Shown piece after piece: positions 17,623-26,393 of a stretch of DNA of 64,000 nucleotides. Position 1 is the stretch's first letter, and every line of letters begins with the position of its first letter. The notes beneath the pieces were generated by a model. It worked only from the letters and a program-made list of their open reading frames with translations. It was not told the origin of the DNA and did not search any database. Source of the stretch: BOKV01 sp041739225 (GTDB lineage Bacteria; Pseudomonadota; Alphaproteobacteria; Rhizobiales; Rhizobiaceae); assembly GCA_041739225.1 (NCBI GenBank), contig JBGSOG010000031.1, forward strand, positions 5,566-69,565, written 5' to 3'. The position numbers and the translations under genes are program-made.

Positions 17623-18439
17623 GCTGCCTAATTCGCTGGTATTCCTCCAAAAGTAGAGACATTAGATCAACGTTTTCGAACTTTCCACTGGAAAAATAGT
17701 GCTGCCTGAGCACACCCTCGGTTTGGAATCCAACCTTTTTGTACAATCGGATTGCCGGGGAATTAATTGACGTTACCTCCAGCCAAATTTTCCTCAGGTT
17801 CAGATCGTCGAAACCGAAACGAAGCAGCTCGCGCAGCGCTTGTTCACCAAGGCCAAGACCTCTCGAATCCTCACTGCCAATGTAAATGCCCAACTTACCT
17901 CGCTGGTGGATGGACACAATTTCGACAAGTTGGCAAACACCTGCAATGTGTCCATCATCCGATTGAATGGCGAATATCGCCGTCGTTGGAGAACCGTTCA
18001 TAACTTTTTGATCGAACCAGCGTCTTTGCATGGCCTCGTTGGTTGGGTACTTCAGCCCATGAACCATGTCCAATAGTTCGCGGTTCTTCCGCCACGACCG
18101 GATTGACACAAGGTCCTTTTCCTCTATTCCCCGCAATCTTGAAGGCACCCTATTTTCCCTTCTGGCTGGTTCGAATTTATATGGGATATTGCAGACCAAA
18201 AATAAATATTTGAGGTGTCTTCGATCCTCATGCCTTATATTGTATATGTACCGAAAGTCACAAAGACGAGTTAAACAGCGAAAAAGCGCTACGCCCACAG
18301 CAAGCTTTCCGTCTGGTGTCGGCGCGGCTAGGGGTGCAATTTTGCTGGGGAATATGCGTCTCATCGATAATTCAAACAAAAATTTGGGAGTAGTCTCAAT
18401 AAAAAGTCCAAATACGAAATTCAATTTTAAATTTGGCAT
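17612..18439 (-). CDS. GNAT-family N-acetyltransferase (RimJ/RimL type)
   Basis: The C-terminal 165 residues form a GNAT domain: IEEKDLVSIRSWRKNRELLD at its start, IAGVCQLVEI, GIYIGSEDSRGLGLGEQALR (acetyl-CoA loop, here RGLGLG) and NSPAIRLYKKVGFQTEGVLR. Such enzymes in dTDP-amino-sugar loci acetylate the 4-amino group made by a WecE-type aminotransferase, which is present at 23.0-24.2 kb, so this is a likely partner. The first 95 residues fit no domain, and the real start may be well downstream of ATG 18439. Confidence 0.78.
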   Translation of the reverse strand: MPNLKLNFVFGLFIETTPKFLFELSMRRIFPSKIAPLAAPTPDGKLAVGVALFRCLTRLCDFRYIYNIRHEDRRHLKYLFLVCNIPYKFEPARRENRVPSRLRGIEEKDLVSIRSWRKNRELLDMVHGLKYPTNEAMQRRWFDQKVMNGSPTTAIFAIQSDDGHIAGVCQLVEIVSIHQRGKLGIYIGSEDSRGLGLGEQALRELLRFGFDDLNLRKIWLEVTSINSPAIRLYKKVGFQTEGVLRQHYFSSGKFENVDLMSLLLEEYQRIRQLSL

Positions 18440-18480
18440 ACACGGTATTTAAGTTTCGACATCCAGTTGACGGAGAGTGT

Positions 18481-19113
18481 ATGGCAGAGAAGACCACAGG
18501 AATTTATTGGCTGGTGACAATTCCGACCCTGTATGATGCTTTCCAGAATCTTCTTGGCGGGCAACGCTCCCGACAGGCGTATGCCAAAGAATATTTCAGC
18601 AATGTAACCGACAGGCGCGTTCTGGAATTAGGGTGCGGTCCAGGGACATGGTAACCGCAATTTACAGCGACACGTGAGTATGTAGAGGTGGATTGGAACT
18701 CTGCGCACATCGAAAAAGCCACAAAAATGTTTGGTTCGGAACGTGTGCGTTTCCTTTGTGGGGATGTTGTGAGTAATCTGGATCTGCAAAGCCAACATTT
18801 CGACTTGGTGTTTTCCTTCGGTCTACTGCACCATCTTGATGACCAACAGGCTGACCGGATGTTAGGGGCAGCGGCGCAATTGTTGGCACCTGGCGGCCGC
18901 TTTATGGCCATCGAGCCGGTCTACCATTATGATCAGCACCCCTTTGCGAAATGGATGAAAGATCACGACAGCGGGCAAAACATTCGCCAGAAAGAAGGTT
19001 ACCGGAAGTTGCTTGCGTCGCATTGGATGGATGTTCAAACCGAGGTGCGGACAGGCATGCTAAGGGTTCCCTATTCGCATTGTGTGATAACGGCGGCAAG
19101 AGCCGTCAAATGA
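18481..19113 (+). pseudogene. SAM-dependent methyltransferase interrupted by one in-frame TAA
   Basis: Reading from ATG 18481, the frame gives RRVLELGCGPGTW (SAM motif I), then TAA at 18652, then continues without shift as PQFTATREYVEVDWNSAHIE, FDLVFSFGLLHHLDD, QLLAPGGRFMAIEP and on to 19113. Removing the stop restores a complete 210-residue class I methyltransferase with all motifs. The stop falls directly behind the glycine loop, so the N-terminal fragment cannot work. Recent nonsense mutation or a sequencing error are the simplest readings. The frame ends in ATGA overlap with the next remnant. Confidence 0.85.
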
Positions 19114-19364
19114 GCGAAGGCACAGTTGAGATACATCGTGCCGAAATGCCGCTGATCGCAGTGGTACTACCGTATTTTCGGTCCGAGGCGTTGCTTGACG
19201 ATCTGACTACCGTGCTTTCAGCAGTACGGTCCACCTTGGGTTCAGACAAGGAAGTTTTGTTAATGGATGGCTGGTGCGATTTTTCGGATCGGACAAATTT
19301 CATTTCAAAGGCGCTGCAGCATTCGCTATCCGAATTGATCGGAATCGAAAACAACAGCACCTGA
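19110..19364 (+). pseudogene. Truncated glycosyltransferase family 2, N-terminal fragment
   Basis: An 84-codon frame overlapping the methyltransferase by ATGA. It reads MPLIAVVLPYFRSEALLDDL then KEVLLMDGWCDFSDRTNFI, which matches the first two strands of GT2 enzymes; the expected Asp-Asp of the nucleotide loop is MDG here. It ends before any DxD motif, at one third of family length, so it is a non-functional stub. Confidence 0.6.
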
Positions 19365-19415
19365 TTCTTTACATTTATACTAAACTCGGAACCAATTTTT
19401 TTGAGGCCGAATACC

Positions 19416-20123
19416 ATGACAACTGTTGTTATTTTACACTCTAATTACATACCCTGGCGAGACTATTCTGATCTACCTCGCCACGCTGATCATTTCGTAT
19501 TTTTCGATTCCGTCCAGTTCACCAAGAGTAACTGGGGTAACAAGCATCGTGTAATTTCGCCGAAAGGTCCCGTATGACTGACGGTGCCCGTTGCGACCGC
19601 CGGACAGTTCGGACAACGGATTAATCAGACGAGGATCAGCGAGTTACAGTGGGCATCACATCATATGAAGACATTACAGGCATCGCAGGGAAGGGCACTG
19701 GGTTTGAAGCTAGAATTGAAACCAAAGCTGGAGGAATGGTACGCGGCTGTAGGGCACATTGATCGCATAAGTGAGGTTATTCGACTTTTATTTGAGGAAA
19801 AATTGGCAGAATTAAAAAATAAGACGCAGCTGCATAATTCGATGAACTTTGAAATAGAAGGCAACAAAGTTGGAAGATTAGTCTCTATTTTTCGACATCT
19901 TAAAGCTGCTCAATACTTACGTGGACCTTTTGCAAATTCCTATATCGAATTTTCTCAATTTCAAATGGCAGGGATTTTTTTAGAGTGGTTGCACTATCCT
20001 ACAAAACCGCCCTACCCACAAGTGGGGGGAATTTACGACCCAAATGTATTAATCATAGATACCCTGTCATCATTGCCACCGGAAGCGGTGTTGAATGAGG
20101 AGCGCAATATAGATGCAAATTAA
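19416..20123 (+). pseudogene. Second WbqC-family gene, interrupted by in-frame TGA
   Basis: From ATG 19416 the frame gives TVVILHSNYIPWRDYSDLPR, FVFFDSVQFTKSNWGNKHRV and SPKGPV, then TGA at 19575 where the intact paralogue has Trp (VAWLTVP versus V-stop-LTVP), so TGG to TGA is likely. The frame continues to 20123 and ends with YLRGPFANSYIEF, LEWLHYP and PYPQVGGIYDPNVLIIDTL, matching the C-terminus of the 16930 gene. The middle is poorly conserved. Its end overlaps the following glycosyltransferase by 11 bp. Confidence 0.82.
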
Positions 20124-21042
20124 CTTATCGATCGTCGCAACTATGTTTAATTCAGAAAATTTCATAGAAGAATTCTATGAACGGATTACGAGGTCGGCCG
20201 CATTGATCACGAAGGATTTTGAAATTGTTTTTGTAAATGATTTTTCTCCTGACGGTTCCTATTCTGTTGCAAAAAATATAGCTGATGTAGACCCAAAAGT
20301 TTCTGTTGTAGATCTATCCCGAAACTTTGGCCATCACCGCGCAATTATGGTTGGTTTACAGCAAGCCAGAGGTGAGAGGGTCTTTGTTGTGGACATTGAT
20401 TTAGAAGAGCCCCCAGAGTGCATTGTCGATTTGGCAAAAGAGTTGGATAAATTCGGAGCAGATGTTGCCTTTGGGGTTCAGCCCCAGCGAAAAGGAACGA
20501 TGTTTGAACGTGTTTCGGGTGCTTTTTTCTGGAAAGCGATCCAATGGCTGACCTCAATGCCAATTCCTGCTAATCCGTTAACTGCGAGGATAATGACCCG
20601 ACGGTACGTTGACGCGCTATTGCAACATCAAGAAAGGGAAATATTTTTGGCTGGTCTATTGCACATTACAGGATTTACTCAAATTCCGTACGAGATTGTC
20701 AAGGGGAGCCGTGGTCAGACCAGTTATAGCTTTGCGAAGCGCCTGTCTTTAAGTATAAATGCTGTAACAGCATTTAGCAGCATGCCGCTGATGTTTATTT
20801 TTTATCTGGGACTTTGCTTAACGCTGATTTCAATCATTGTTGGTACCTACATCTTTGCCACGAAATTATTTTGGGATAACACACTTGATGGCTGGGTCAG
20901 CGTCATGCTCTCTTTATGGTTTCTCGGTGGTCTTAATTTTATTTTTTTGGGTATTATTGGAATTTATCTTGCAAAAGTATTTATTGAGGTAAAGCAGCGT
21001 CCCAGTGCAATTATACGTGAAATATACAGAGGAAATTCGTGA
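20113..21042 (+). CDS. Polyprenyl-phosphate glycosyltransferase, GT2 (DPM1/ArnC/GtrB type)
   Basis: 309 residues. The GT2 domain starts INLSIVATMFNSENFIEEFY and has FEIVFVNDFSPDGSYSVAKN, VVDLSRNFGHHRAIMVGLQQ and GERVFVVDIDLEEPPECI, where DIDLEEPPE is the D-x-D and acidic patch of DPM1-like enzymes. Two transmembrane helices at the end (MPLMFIFYLGLCLTLISIIV and LWFLGGLNFIFLGIIGIYLA) anchor it in the inner membrane. It likely loads a sugar on undecaprenyl phosphate. Gene AT-rich; intact although everything immediately upstream is broken. Confidence 0.85.
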   Translation: MQINLSIVATMFNSENFIEEFYERITRSAALITKDFEIVFVNDFSPDGSYSVAKNIADVDPKVSVVDLSRNFGHHRAIMVGLQQARGERVFVVDIDLEEPPECIVDLAKELDKFGADVAFGVQPQRKGTMFERVSGAFFWKAIQWLTSMPIPANPLTARIMTRRYVDALLQHQEREIFLAGLLHITGFTQIPYEIVKGSRGQTSYSFAKRLSLSINAVTAFSSMPLMFIFYLGLCLTLISIIVGTYIFATKLFWDNTLDGWVSVMLSLWFLGGLNFIFLGIIGIYLAKVFIEVKQRPSAIIREIYRGNS

Positions 21043-21756
21043 CTAATTATTTTAAGAGCTCGGGTTTGGAGTGCCTAAGTGACGGACTTTTAGACTGCGC
21101 TAGGCTTAGCCCTGTGATTTCTGACAGCGCATAAACATTAAAAAATTGATGCGATAAAAATAAACAACATTATATTATATCTGATACTTGTATACGAAGT
21201 CAGCCTGAAATTTCATTGCCTGTAATTGAATATCTGGAAACCTGTATAATCGTGACGAATATATCAAAGATATTATCTAAGTCGGTTGTAGCCTATTGTA
21301 TAGAAAAACAATTAATCTTCACTATGCACTGCTTCCTGCATTCGCTGGAACGATCGGCTCTAATTCAACGAGTGAGGCAATTAGATCACATTATCTATTC
21401 ACTGGGGCGAAAGTTTATTTTGTCGACGTTTTTTCGATTGTGGCTCGAAGAAAGCACAAGTGGTCATGCCTTTGAATCCCGCGTACGAAACAGCCGAGAA
21501 CTGAAACAGGCCGTTTTCCGTGGCGGTGCACTGATACTGGTGGCAGGGGTCACTAAGTTGTCTGGGGATCTGTCATCTTGCGAACCTCGGACTTTGGCGG
21601 TAGCTGATCGAAAATTTTTTTAATACACAATGCTTTCACCAAATTTGTGAAGCTAATGATGATGATCGTTGGGCGCGGGTTTCAGGTGTTTTTTCAGAAT
21701 GAAATATAGCGTTTATGAAATTTATGCGGGATAATTAAAAGCACTGGAGATAGAGA
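21043..21756. other. Intergenic region, no recognisable gene
   Basis: About 710 bp, AT-rich on the left. One frame of 135 codons (21216-21623, plus) crosses it but matches no family I know and has an unconvincing composition. No insertion-sequence ends could be recognised. Possibly eroded coding DNA. Confidence 0.45.
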
Positions 21757-22122
21757 ATGAAATACCTTGTCATCCTTCTTGCAATTCTCGGTATCTCTGC
21801 GGTCCAGTTGATTGTGAAGTACCGTTTCAACGCAGCCCACGGCCCTGTGCCTGCCGACGCAACTTTGTTCAGATATTTGATGAAGATTCTCACAGATGGT
21901 TGGCTGTGGAGTGCGGGCACCTTGCTCATTTTGGCCGCAGTGCTCTGGTATTTTTCGTTGTCGCGCATGCCGCTCAGCGTTGCCACAGCATTCGCTTCGC
22001 TGGTGTATCCCACCGTGATTTTCGGAAGTTTCTGGTTTCTTGGTGAGGCCGTTCGTTATCCGCAAGTCGCCGGCTGCATCCTGATCGTTGCCGGAATTTG
22101 GCTAGTGGCTGCTTATTCCTGA
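21757..22122 (+). CDS. Small four-helix DMT/EamA-like membrane protein
   Basis: 121 residues with four predicted transmembrane helices: LVILLAILGISAVQLIVKY, LWSAGTLLILAAVLWYFSL, VATAFASLVYPTVIFGSFWF and VAGCILIVAGIWLVAAY. The size and GEAVRYPQVAGCILIVAGIW ending match the SMR/ArnE-type half-size members of the drug/metabolite superfamily. In LPS loci such proteins flip undecaprenyl-phosphate-linked sugars (ArnE/ArnF), a fit with the GtrB-like transferase just upstream. Its end overlaps the opposing methyltransferase gene by 10 bp. Confidence 0.75.
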   Translation: MKYLVILLAILGISAVQLIVKYRFNAAHGPVPADATLFRYLMKILTDGWLWSAGTLLILAAVLWYFSLSRMPLSVATAFASLVYPTVIFGSFWFLGEAVRYPQVAGCILIVAGIWLVAAYS

Positions 22123-23027
22123 ACCGGCTTGTACAATCTGAAAACCATCGGCGTGTTCAGCACGACCGGCAGGTGCCGTGTTATTTGAAGCAAGCCCAGA
22201 TAGGTCAAAATGCGGTAAATCCTTCCGACCGGCCCACTGGCATGCCGCTGGAGAAATTCGGGGTCCTCAGCAAGCCTGACCAGGGATGAGTAGAGCGTCG
22301 ACGGTTCGAAGCTCGGCACAAGACCATTTTCCCCAGCCAGTTGACGCACTGCAGCAACGTTGATGAAGTTCAGGGTGTTCCAGACTTGTGGACTTGGATC
22401 AATGGTCCTGGCAAACAGTCGGCGAGTCAGGCCTGGCGCAAATGGAACCATCGGGATGGCATAATGCGGTTCGTAGGGAACCGAATAGTTGGGACAGGAA
22501 TTTAGCCAGGTTCCACCCTTGCGCAACACGTTTGCTGAAGCCCGAAAGACCGAGGGAAGATCGGAAACGTGCTCCATTACATTGATTGAAAAGATGAAAT
22601 CAAAAGTTCCGTGAAGCGCAGGATCAAGGCATTCCGCCCCCATGTCCACCAGCGCAGGAACGTCACCACCGCAACGTTGCCAGATCGCCTTGCGGGTTGT
22701 TTCGAACAGGTCGAAAGCGGGAGCTGCCGGTTCCAAAGCAACCACTTCGTGGCCCTGACGGTGCAACCAGATTGACAACAAACCCAGACCGGCACCAATT
22801 TCGAGGATACGCAGACGACCGACAGGCAGCCGGCCTTTCAGGAATGCATGTCCGAACCGCATCTCGGAGAAATAGGTATCAAGCGCAGCATCAACACCAA
22901 AGCCTCGGTCATCAATGCTGTCGGCAATCGCAGAGCGAAAGTCCGGAGTGTCAAACTCCATCAGGAATCTTGAGAAATCATCGCTGCTTCCAACCAAAGA
23001 CGTATCCCTTGAAAAACTTTCCTTCAT
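22113..23027 (-). CDS. Class I SAM-dependent methyltransferase
   Basis: 304 residues with SAM motif I ILEIGAGLGLLSIWLHRQG, then VVALEP, FDFIFSINVMEHVSD (motif IV) and NVLRKGGTWLNSCPN. The C-terminal 100 residues (FINVAAVRQLAGENG onward) are family-specific but unassigned. As last gene of the rfbB-rfbA-wecE operon, joined by an ATGA overlap, it could methylate the amino sugar (N- or O-) or the finished glycan; this is inferred from position only. Confidence 0.82.
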   Translation of the reverse strand: MKESFSRDTSLVGSSDDFSRFLMEFDTPDFRSAIADSIDDRGFGVDAALDTYFSEMRFGHAFLKGRLPVGRLRILEIGAGLGLLSIWLHRQGHEVVALEPAAPAFDLFETTRKAIWQRCGGDVPALVDMGAECLDPALHGTFDFIFSINVMEHVSDLPSVFRASANVLRKGGTWLNSCPNYSVPYEPHYAIPMVPFAPGLTRRLFARTIDPSPQVWNTLNFINVAAVRQLAGENGLVPSFEPSTLYSSLVRLAEDPEFLQRHASGPVGRIYRILTYLGLLQITRHLPVVLNTPMVFRLYKPVQE

Positions 23028-24169
23028 AGCTTGCCAATAAAGTCTAGCGTCGTGGAAATTACGCGATCCTGGTCGTGCACGGACAATTCCGGGAACACGG
23101 GTAGCCGGATCAGGCGGTCCGGCATGTCAACGGCATTCTTGAGCGCCATGCCGGTTCGTCCATGTTTTTTTCCGCCCTCTGTCGCGTGCAATGGCACATA
23201 GTGAAATGTGGCCGAAATTCCCGAACTTTTCAGGTGCCTGAGAAGGCGGTCACGTGCGTCGCGATCCGGCATGATCAAGTAGTAGAGGTGACCGTTGTGT
23301 TCGAGGTTTTCTGGAACCGACGGACGGCGAACGACACCGCGTTGTCCGGCAGCCATGAATGCATCGTGATAGCGGTCCCAAATGATTCGCCGCTTGTTGT
23401 TGATGGCAGGCATCTCGTCCAACTGGACTGCCAGCATCGCAGCGTTCAATTCTGAAGGCACAAAACTGGTGCCCAGGCTTTTCCACTGGTATTTGTCTAT
23501 GCGGCCTTCCAGAAACTTTCGGCGATCCGTTCCCTTTTCCCAGGCGATCGTTGCAGCATCTACCAGCGAAGGATCGTTGATCGTCAGCATCCCTCCTTCG
23601 CCACACTGGACGTTCTTGGTGGCATGGAAGGAAAATGCTGCCATGTGTCCCAGACTACCAGCGGCGCGACCTCGATAGCTGCTGCCCAACGCCTGTGCTG
23701 CGTCCTCAACCACCAGCAGTTTATGTTTGGAAGCAAAATCATTGATTGCATCCATGTCTGCGCAAACCCCGGCGTAGTGAACCGGGATGATTGCCTTGGT
23801 ATTGGCTGTGAGTGCTTCCTCCAATCGCGATTCATCAAGATTGAGCGTATCAGCCCGAATATCGCAGAATACCGGCGTGGCGCCGCGCAATGCGACGCAC
23901 TGGGCAGTGGTTACAAAAGTGAAATCTGGAACCAGAACTTCATCACCCGGACCAATCCCTGCCACGAGCATCGACAGATCAAGCGCCAGGGAACAGGAAG
24001 GCGTCATAAGTGCGCCAGCACAATCCAGATCTTTCACAATCCGGTCTTGGCAAGCCTTTGTGAACGGGCCATCGCCATGCAATACCCTATCGGAAAGTGC
24101 TTTTCCCAAGGCTTCATTTTCCCGCCCGGTCAGGTAGGGCCGATTGAAGGGGATGGCATTGTTCGTCAC
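23024..24169 (-). CDS. dTDP-4-amino-4,6-dideoxyhexose transaminase (WecE-like, DegT/DnrJ/EryC1)
   Basis: 381 residues, a PLP-dependent sugar aminotransferase close in length to E. coli WecE (376). Blocks: IPFNRPYLTGRENEALGKAL at the start, which is the WecE/RffA signature, GALMTPSCSLALDL (PLP phosphate site), EDAAQALGSSYRG, and SFHATKNVQCGEGG with the Schiff-base lysine in the HATKN segment. It converts dTDP-4-keto-6-deoxyglucose to the 4-amino sugar using glutamate. Start GTG 24169 overlaps the rfbA stop codon (GTGA); earlier in-frame starts would lie inside rfbA. Confidence 0.9.
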   Translation of the reverse strand: MTNNAIPFNRPYLTGRENEALGKALSDRVLHGDGPFTKACQDRIVKDLDCAGALMTPSCSLALDLSMLVAGIGPGDEVLVPDFTFVTTAQCVALRGATPVFCDIRADTLNLDESRLEEALTANTKAIIPVHYAGVCADMDAINDFASKHKLLVVEDAAQALGSSYRGRAAGSLGHMAAFSFHATKNVQCGEGGMLTINDPSLVDAATIAWEKGTDRRKFLEGRIDKYQWKSLGTSFVPSELNAAMLAVQLDEMPAINNKRRIIWDRYHDAFMAAGQRGVVRRPSVPENLEHNGHLYYLIMPDRDARDRLLRHLKSSGISATFHYVPLHATEGGKKHGRTGMALKNAVDMPDRLIRLPVFPELSVHDQDRVISTTLDFIGKL

Positions 24170-25077
24170 AAGCCAGACCCGGAGTTGCGCAGCCGAACTT
24201 CCGCCGCCACCATTTGCAGATATTGGGAATATGCAGCATTTGGCCTGCGGCCTGCCAGCGCTTCCATTTCGTCCGGACTGATCCATCCATTGTTGAGGCA
24301 GATTTCTTCCGGGCAGGAAACTTTCAATCCTTGCCTCAACTCAATGTGGCGGATGAAATCAGCGGCATCCAGCAGTGCCTCAACCGTTCCGGCATCAAAC
24401 CACGAAAAACCACGGTACAGGTGTGTCACGTGAAGTTCGCCAAGCTCCAGATATTTCTGGTTGACCGAGGTGATTTCGAGTTCTCCCCTCGCCGATGGCG
24501 TGATCGTTCTTGCAATCGATGATGCCTTCCCATCGTAAAAATAGAGCCCGGTCACGGCCAGATTGGAAGCAGGAAGCCTCGGTTTTTCTTCGAGTGAAAG
24601 TGCCTTTCCTTCCAAATCAACAGCGACAATGCCATAGGCAGAAGGATCATTTACCCGATACGAGAAAATGGTTGCCCCGGATGTGCGTTGATCGGCTGCA
24701 CGCAGCATGCCGGTCAGGCCATTGCCAAAAAAGATGTTGTCGCCAAGGATCAGAACGCCGGGGCCACCGGCAAGATGCTCCTCGCCCAAAATGAGCGCTT
24801 CAGCAATTCCAGACGGTTTTTCCTGTTCGACATAGCTCATTTTCATGCCCCACTCGCTGCCATCACCGAGCAATTCACGGAATTGGGGTAAGGCTTGAGG
24901 GGTGGATATCAACAAAACGTCACGAATTCCGGCCAACAAAAGGGTGCTGATCGGATAATAAATCATTGGTTTGTCGTAAACGGGCAGCAACTGTTTGGAA
25001 GTTGCTACCGTCAACGGATGCAGACGTGTACCCAAACCACCTGCGAGGACTATCCCTTTACGATCGGACCAGTTCAT
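24166..25077 (-). CDS. rfbA: Glucose-1-phosphate thymidylyltransferase
   Basis: 303 residues; makes dTDP-glucose from dTTP and glucose-1-phosphate. GIVLAGGLGTRLHPLTVATS is the nucleotide loop, KQLLPVYDKPMIYYPISTLL the RmlA signature, then LILGDNIFFGNGLT with the metal aspartate, and SLEEKPRLPASNLAVTGLYF for sugar binding. Length and order are standard. The start overlaps rfbB by ATGA and the stop overlaps the aminotransferase GTG start. Confidence 0.95.
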   Translation of the reverse strand: MNWSDRKGIVLAGGLGTRLHPLTVATSKQLLPVYDKPMIYYPISTLLLAGIRDVLLISTPQALPQFRELLGDGSEWGMKMSYVEQEKPSGIAEALILGEEHLAGGPGVLILGDNIFFGNGLTGMLRAADQRTSGATIFSYRVNDPSAYGIVAVDLEGKALSLEEKPRLPASNLAVTGLYFYDGKASSIARTITPSARGELEITSVNQKYLELGELHVTHLYRGFSWFDAGTVEALLDAADFIRHIELRQGLKVSCPEEICLNNGWISPDEMEALAGRRPNAAYSQYLQMVAAEVRLRNSGSGL

Positions 25078-26102
25078 GCTGCCCGCCGCTTAAAATGCGG
25101 TTGCCACCAAACCTTGTTGTTCAGATACCAAGTCACCGTCGAAGCCAAACCCTGTTCGAAGTTTCTGTTAGCCTGCCAACCCAGTTCCCGGGACAGCTTT
25201 GTGCCATCAATCGCATATCGGCGGTCATGGCCAAGACGATCATTCACAAATGTAATTTGACCGCGATAGGAGCCGGCGTCCTTGGGACATTGACGGTCCA
25301 ACTCATCGCATATGGCGTGGACCACATCAATGTTGCGCCGCTCAGAGCTTCCACCAATGTTGAAATCCTCGCCTTTTTCTGCGCCCAACATTATTCTTTC
25401 CAGTGCTTCGGCATGGTCTTCAACATGCAGCCAATCGCGAACATTGAGGCCGTCGCCATACACCGGCAGATCCCCGCCTGCCAGTGCAGTGAGTATCATT
25501 AAAGGAATCAGCTTCTCAGGAAACTGGTAGGGACCGTAATTGTTTGAGCAATTGGTGACAATGGCGGGCAAGCCGTAAGTCCTTCGCCAGCTTCGCACCA
25601 AATGATCGGAGGCTGCTTTCGAAGCTGAGTAGGGCGAAGACGGACGGTAGGGGCTGGTTTCGGTGAAGGCAGGTTCATCGGATGCAAGGTCGCAGAAAAC
25701 CTCATCAGTGGACACGTGGAGAAATCGGAATCGATCACGGGTATTCGTTCCAGCCGTATCCAGCCAACGGCGCACCTGCTGAAGCAATGTGAATGTGCCC
25801 AGTATATTGGTCTCCACGAAAGCGCGTGGTCCGTCGATTGAACGATCGACATGACTCTCTGCTGCCAGATGGACAATTGCTTCCGGCTCATGCTTGCGCA
25901 ACAAATCGCCGACAAGAACAGCGTCCTGGATGTCGCCGCGGACAAATTCGTACCTTGACGAACTTTCTATTGCAGACACTGAACGGACGTCGGAGGCATA
26001 GGTTAGCAGGTCAAGATTGACAACCCGGTGACCGTTGCCAATCAGACGCCTGCAGACCGCCGATCCAATGAAGCCACAGCCGCCGGTTACCAATAATCGC
26101 AT
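25074..26102 (-). CDS. rfbB: dTDP-glucose 4,6-dehydratase
   Basis: 342 residues, extended SDR making dTDP-4-keto-6-deoxyglucose. Seen: LLVTGGCGFIGSAVCRRLI (Rossmann), IVHLAAESHVDRSIDGP, FLHVSTDEVFCDL (catalytic Thr-Asp-Glu), YSASKAASDHLV (Tyr-x-x-x-Lys) and TNCSNNYGPYQFPEKLIPLM, all diagnostic of RmlB. First gene of the leftward operon. ATG 26102 is preferred (MRLLVTG); a second ATG lies two codons earlier. Its upstream region is the structured noncoding DNA at 26.1-26.5 kb. Confidence 0.95.
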   Translation of the reverse strand: MRLLVTGGCGFIGSAVCRRLIGNGHRVVNLDLLTYASDVRSVSAIESSSRYEFVRGDIQDAVLVGDLLRKHEPEAIVHLAAESHVDRSIDGPRAFVETNILGTFTLLQQVRRWLDTAGTNTRDRFRFLHVSTDEVFCDLASDEPAFTETSPYRPSSPYSASKAASDHLVRSWRRTYGLPAIVTNCSNNYGPYQFPEKLIPLMILTALAGGDLPVYGDGLNVRDWLHVEDHAEALERIMLGAEKGEDFNIGGSSERRNIDVVHAICDELDRQCPKDAGSYRGQITFVNDRLGHDRRYAIDGTKLSRELGWQANRNFEQGLASTVTWYLNNKVWWQPHFKRRAA

Positions 26103-26185
26103 GCACATTTCTCACGTTAAGCCAGCAATTTTTCTTAACACTGCCAATCAAGATTTACAAATTTCAAAACACCCCGGTTCCACCC

Positions 26186-26225
26186 ACACACACGCCCACA
26201 ACCAGTATGTGTATGGCGTGTGTGT
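26186..26225. repeat. Perfect 11-bp inverted repeat (GT-rich hairpin)
   Basis: ACACACACGCC at 26186-26196 pairs perfectly with GGCGTGTGTGT at 26215-26225, leaving an 18-nt spacer. It lies between the divergent rfbB operon and the ATPase module. No T-run follows on either side, so it is not an ordinary terminator. Confidence 0.75.
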
Positions 26226-26260
26226 ACTGATACGGCTACAGGCCTACCCATTCCGCATCA

Positions 26261-26393
26261 ACTGTCGTCAGGCTCGTGCCATGACTCCATATGGCTGACC
26301 TTGCCTTATTCACATAAGTACAAGGCTAAAGGACATGCGCGGGGCGCAGTCTCACCCCTATGGAGTCATGCCGCTGTGCTGGCAGACGACAGT
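26261..26393. promoter_or_regulatory. Nested inverted-repeat structure, candidate origin or control region
   Basis: Outer arms ACTGTCGTC (26261-26269) / GACGACAGT (26385-26393) and CATGACTCCATA (26280-26291) / TATGGAGTCATG (26359-26370) are perfect complements in matching order. Between them is a smaller hairpin, CCTTG..CAAGG enclosing CTTAT..ATAAG with a TCAC loop (26299-26325). Such nested symmetry in a gene-free stretch before a replication/coupling module suggests an origin of replication or transfer, or a complex operator. Function is inferred. Confidence 0.55.

Noticed and set aside
21216..21623. 135-codon frame in the gap before the DMT-like gene
   Set aside because: No family resemblance, AT-rich with atypical composition; not listed as a gene.
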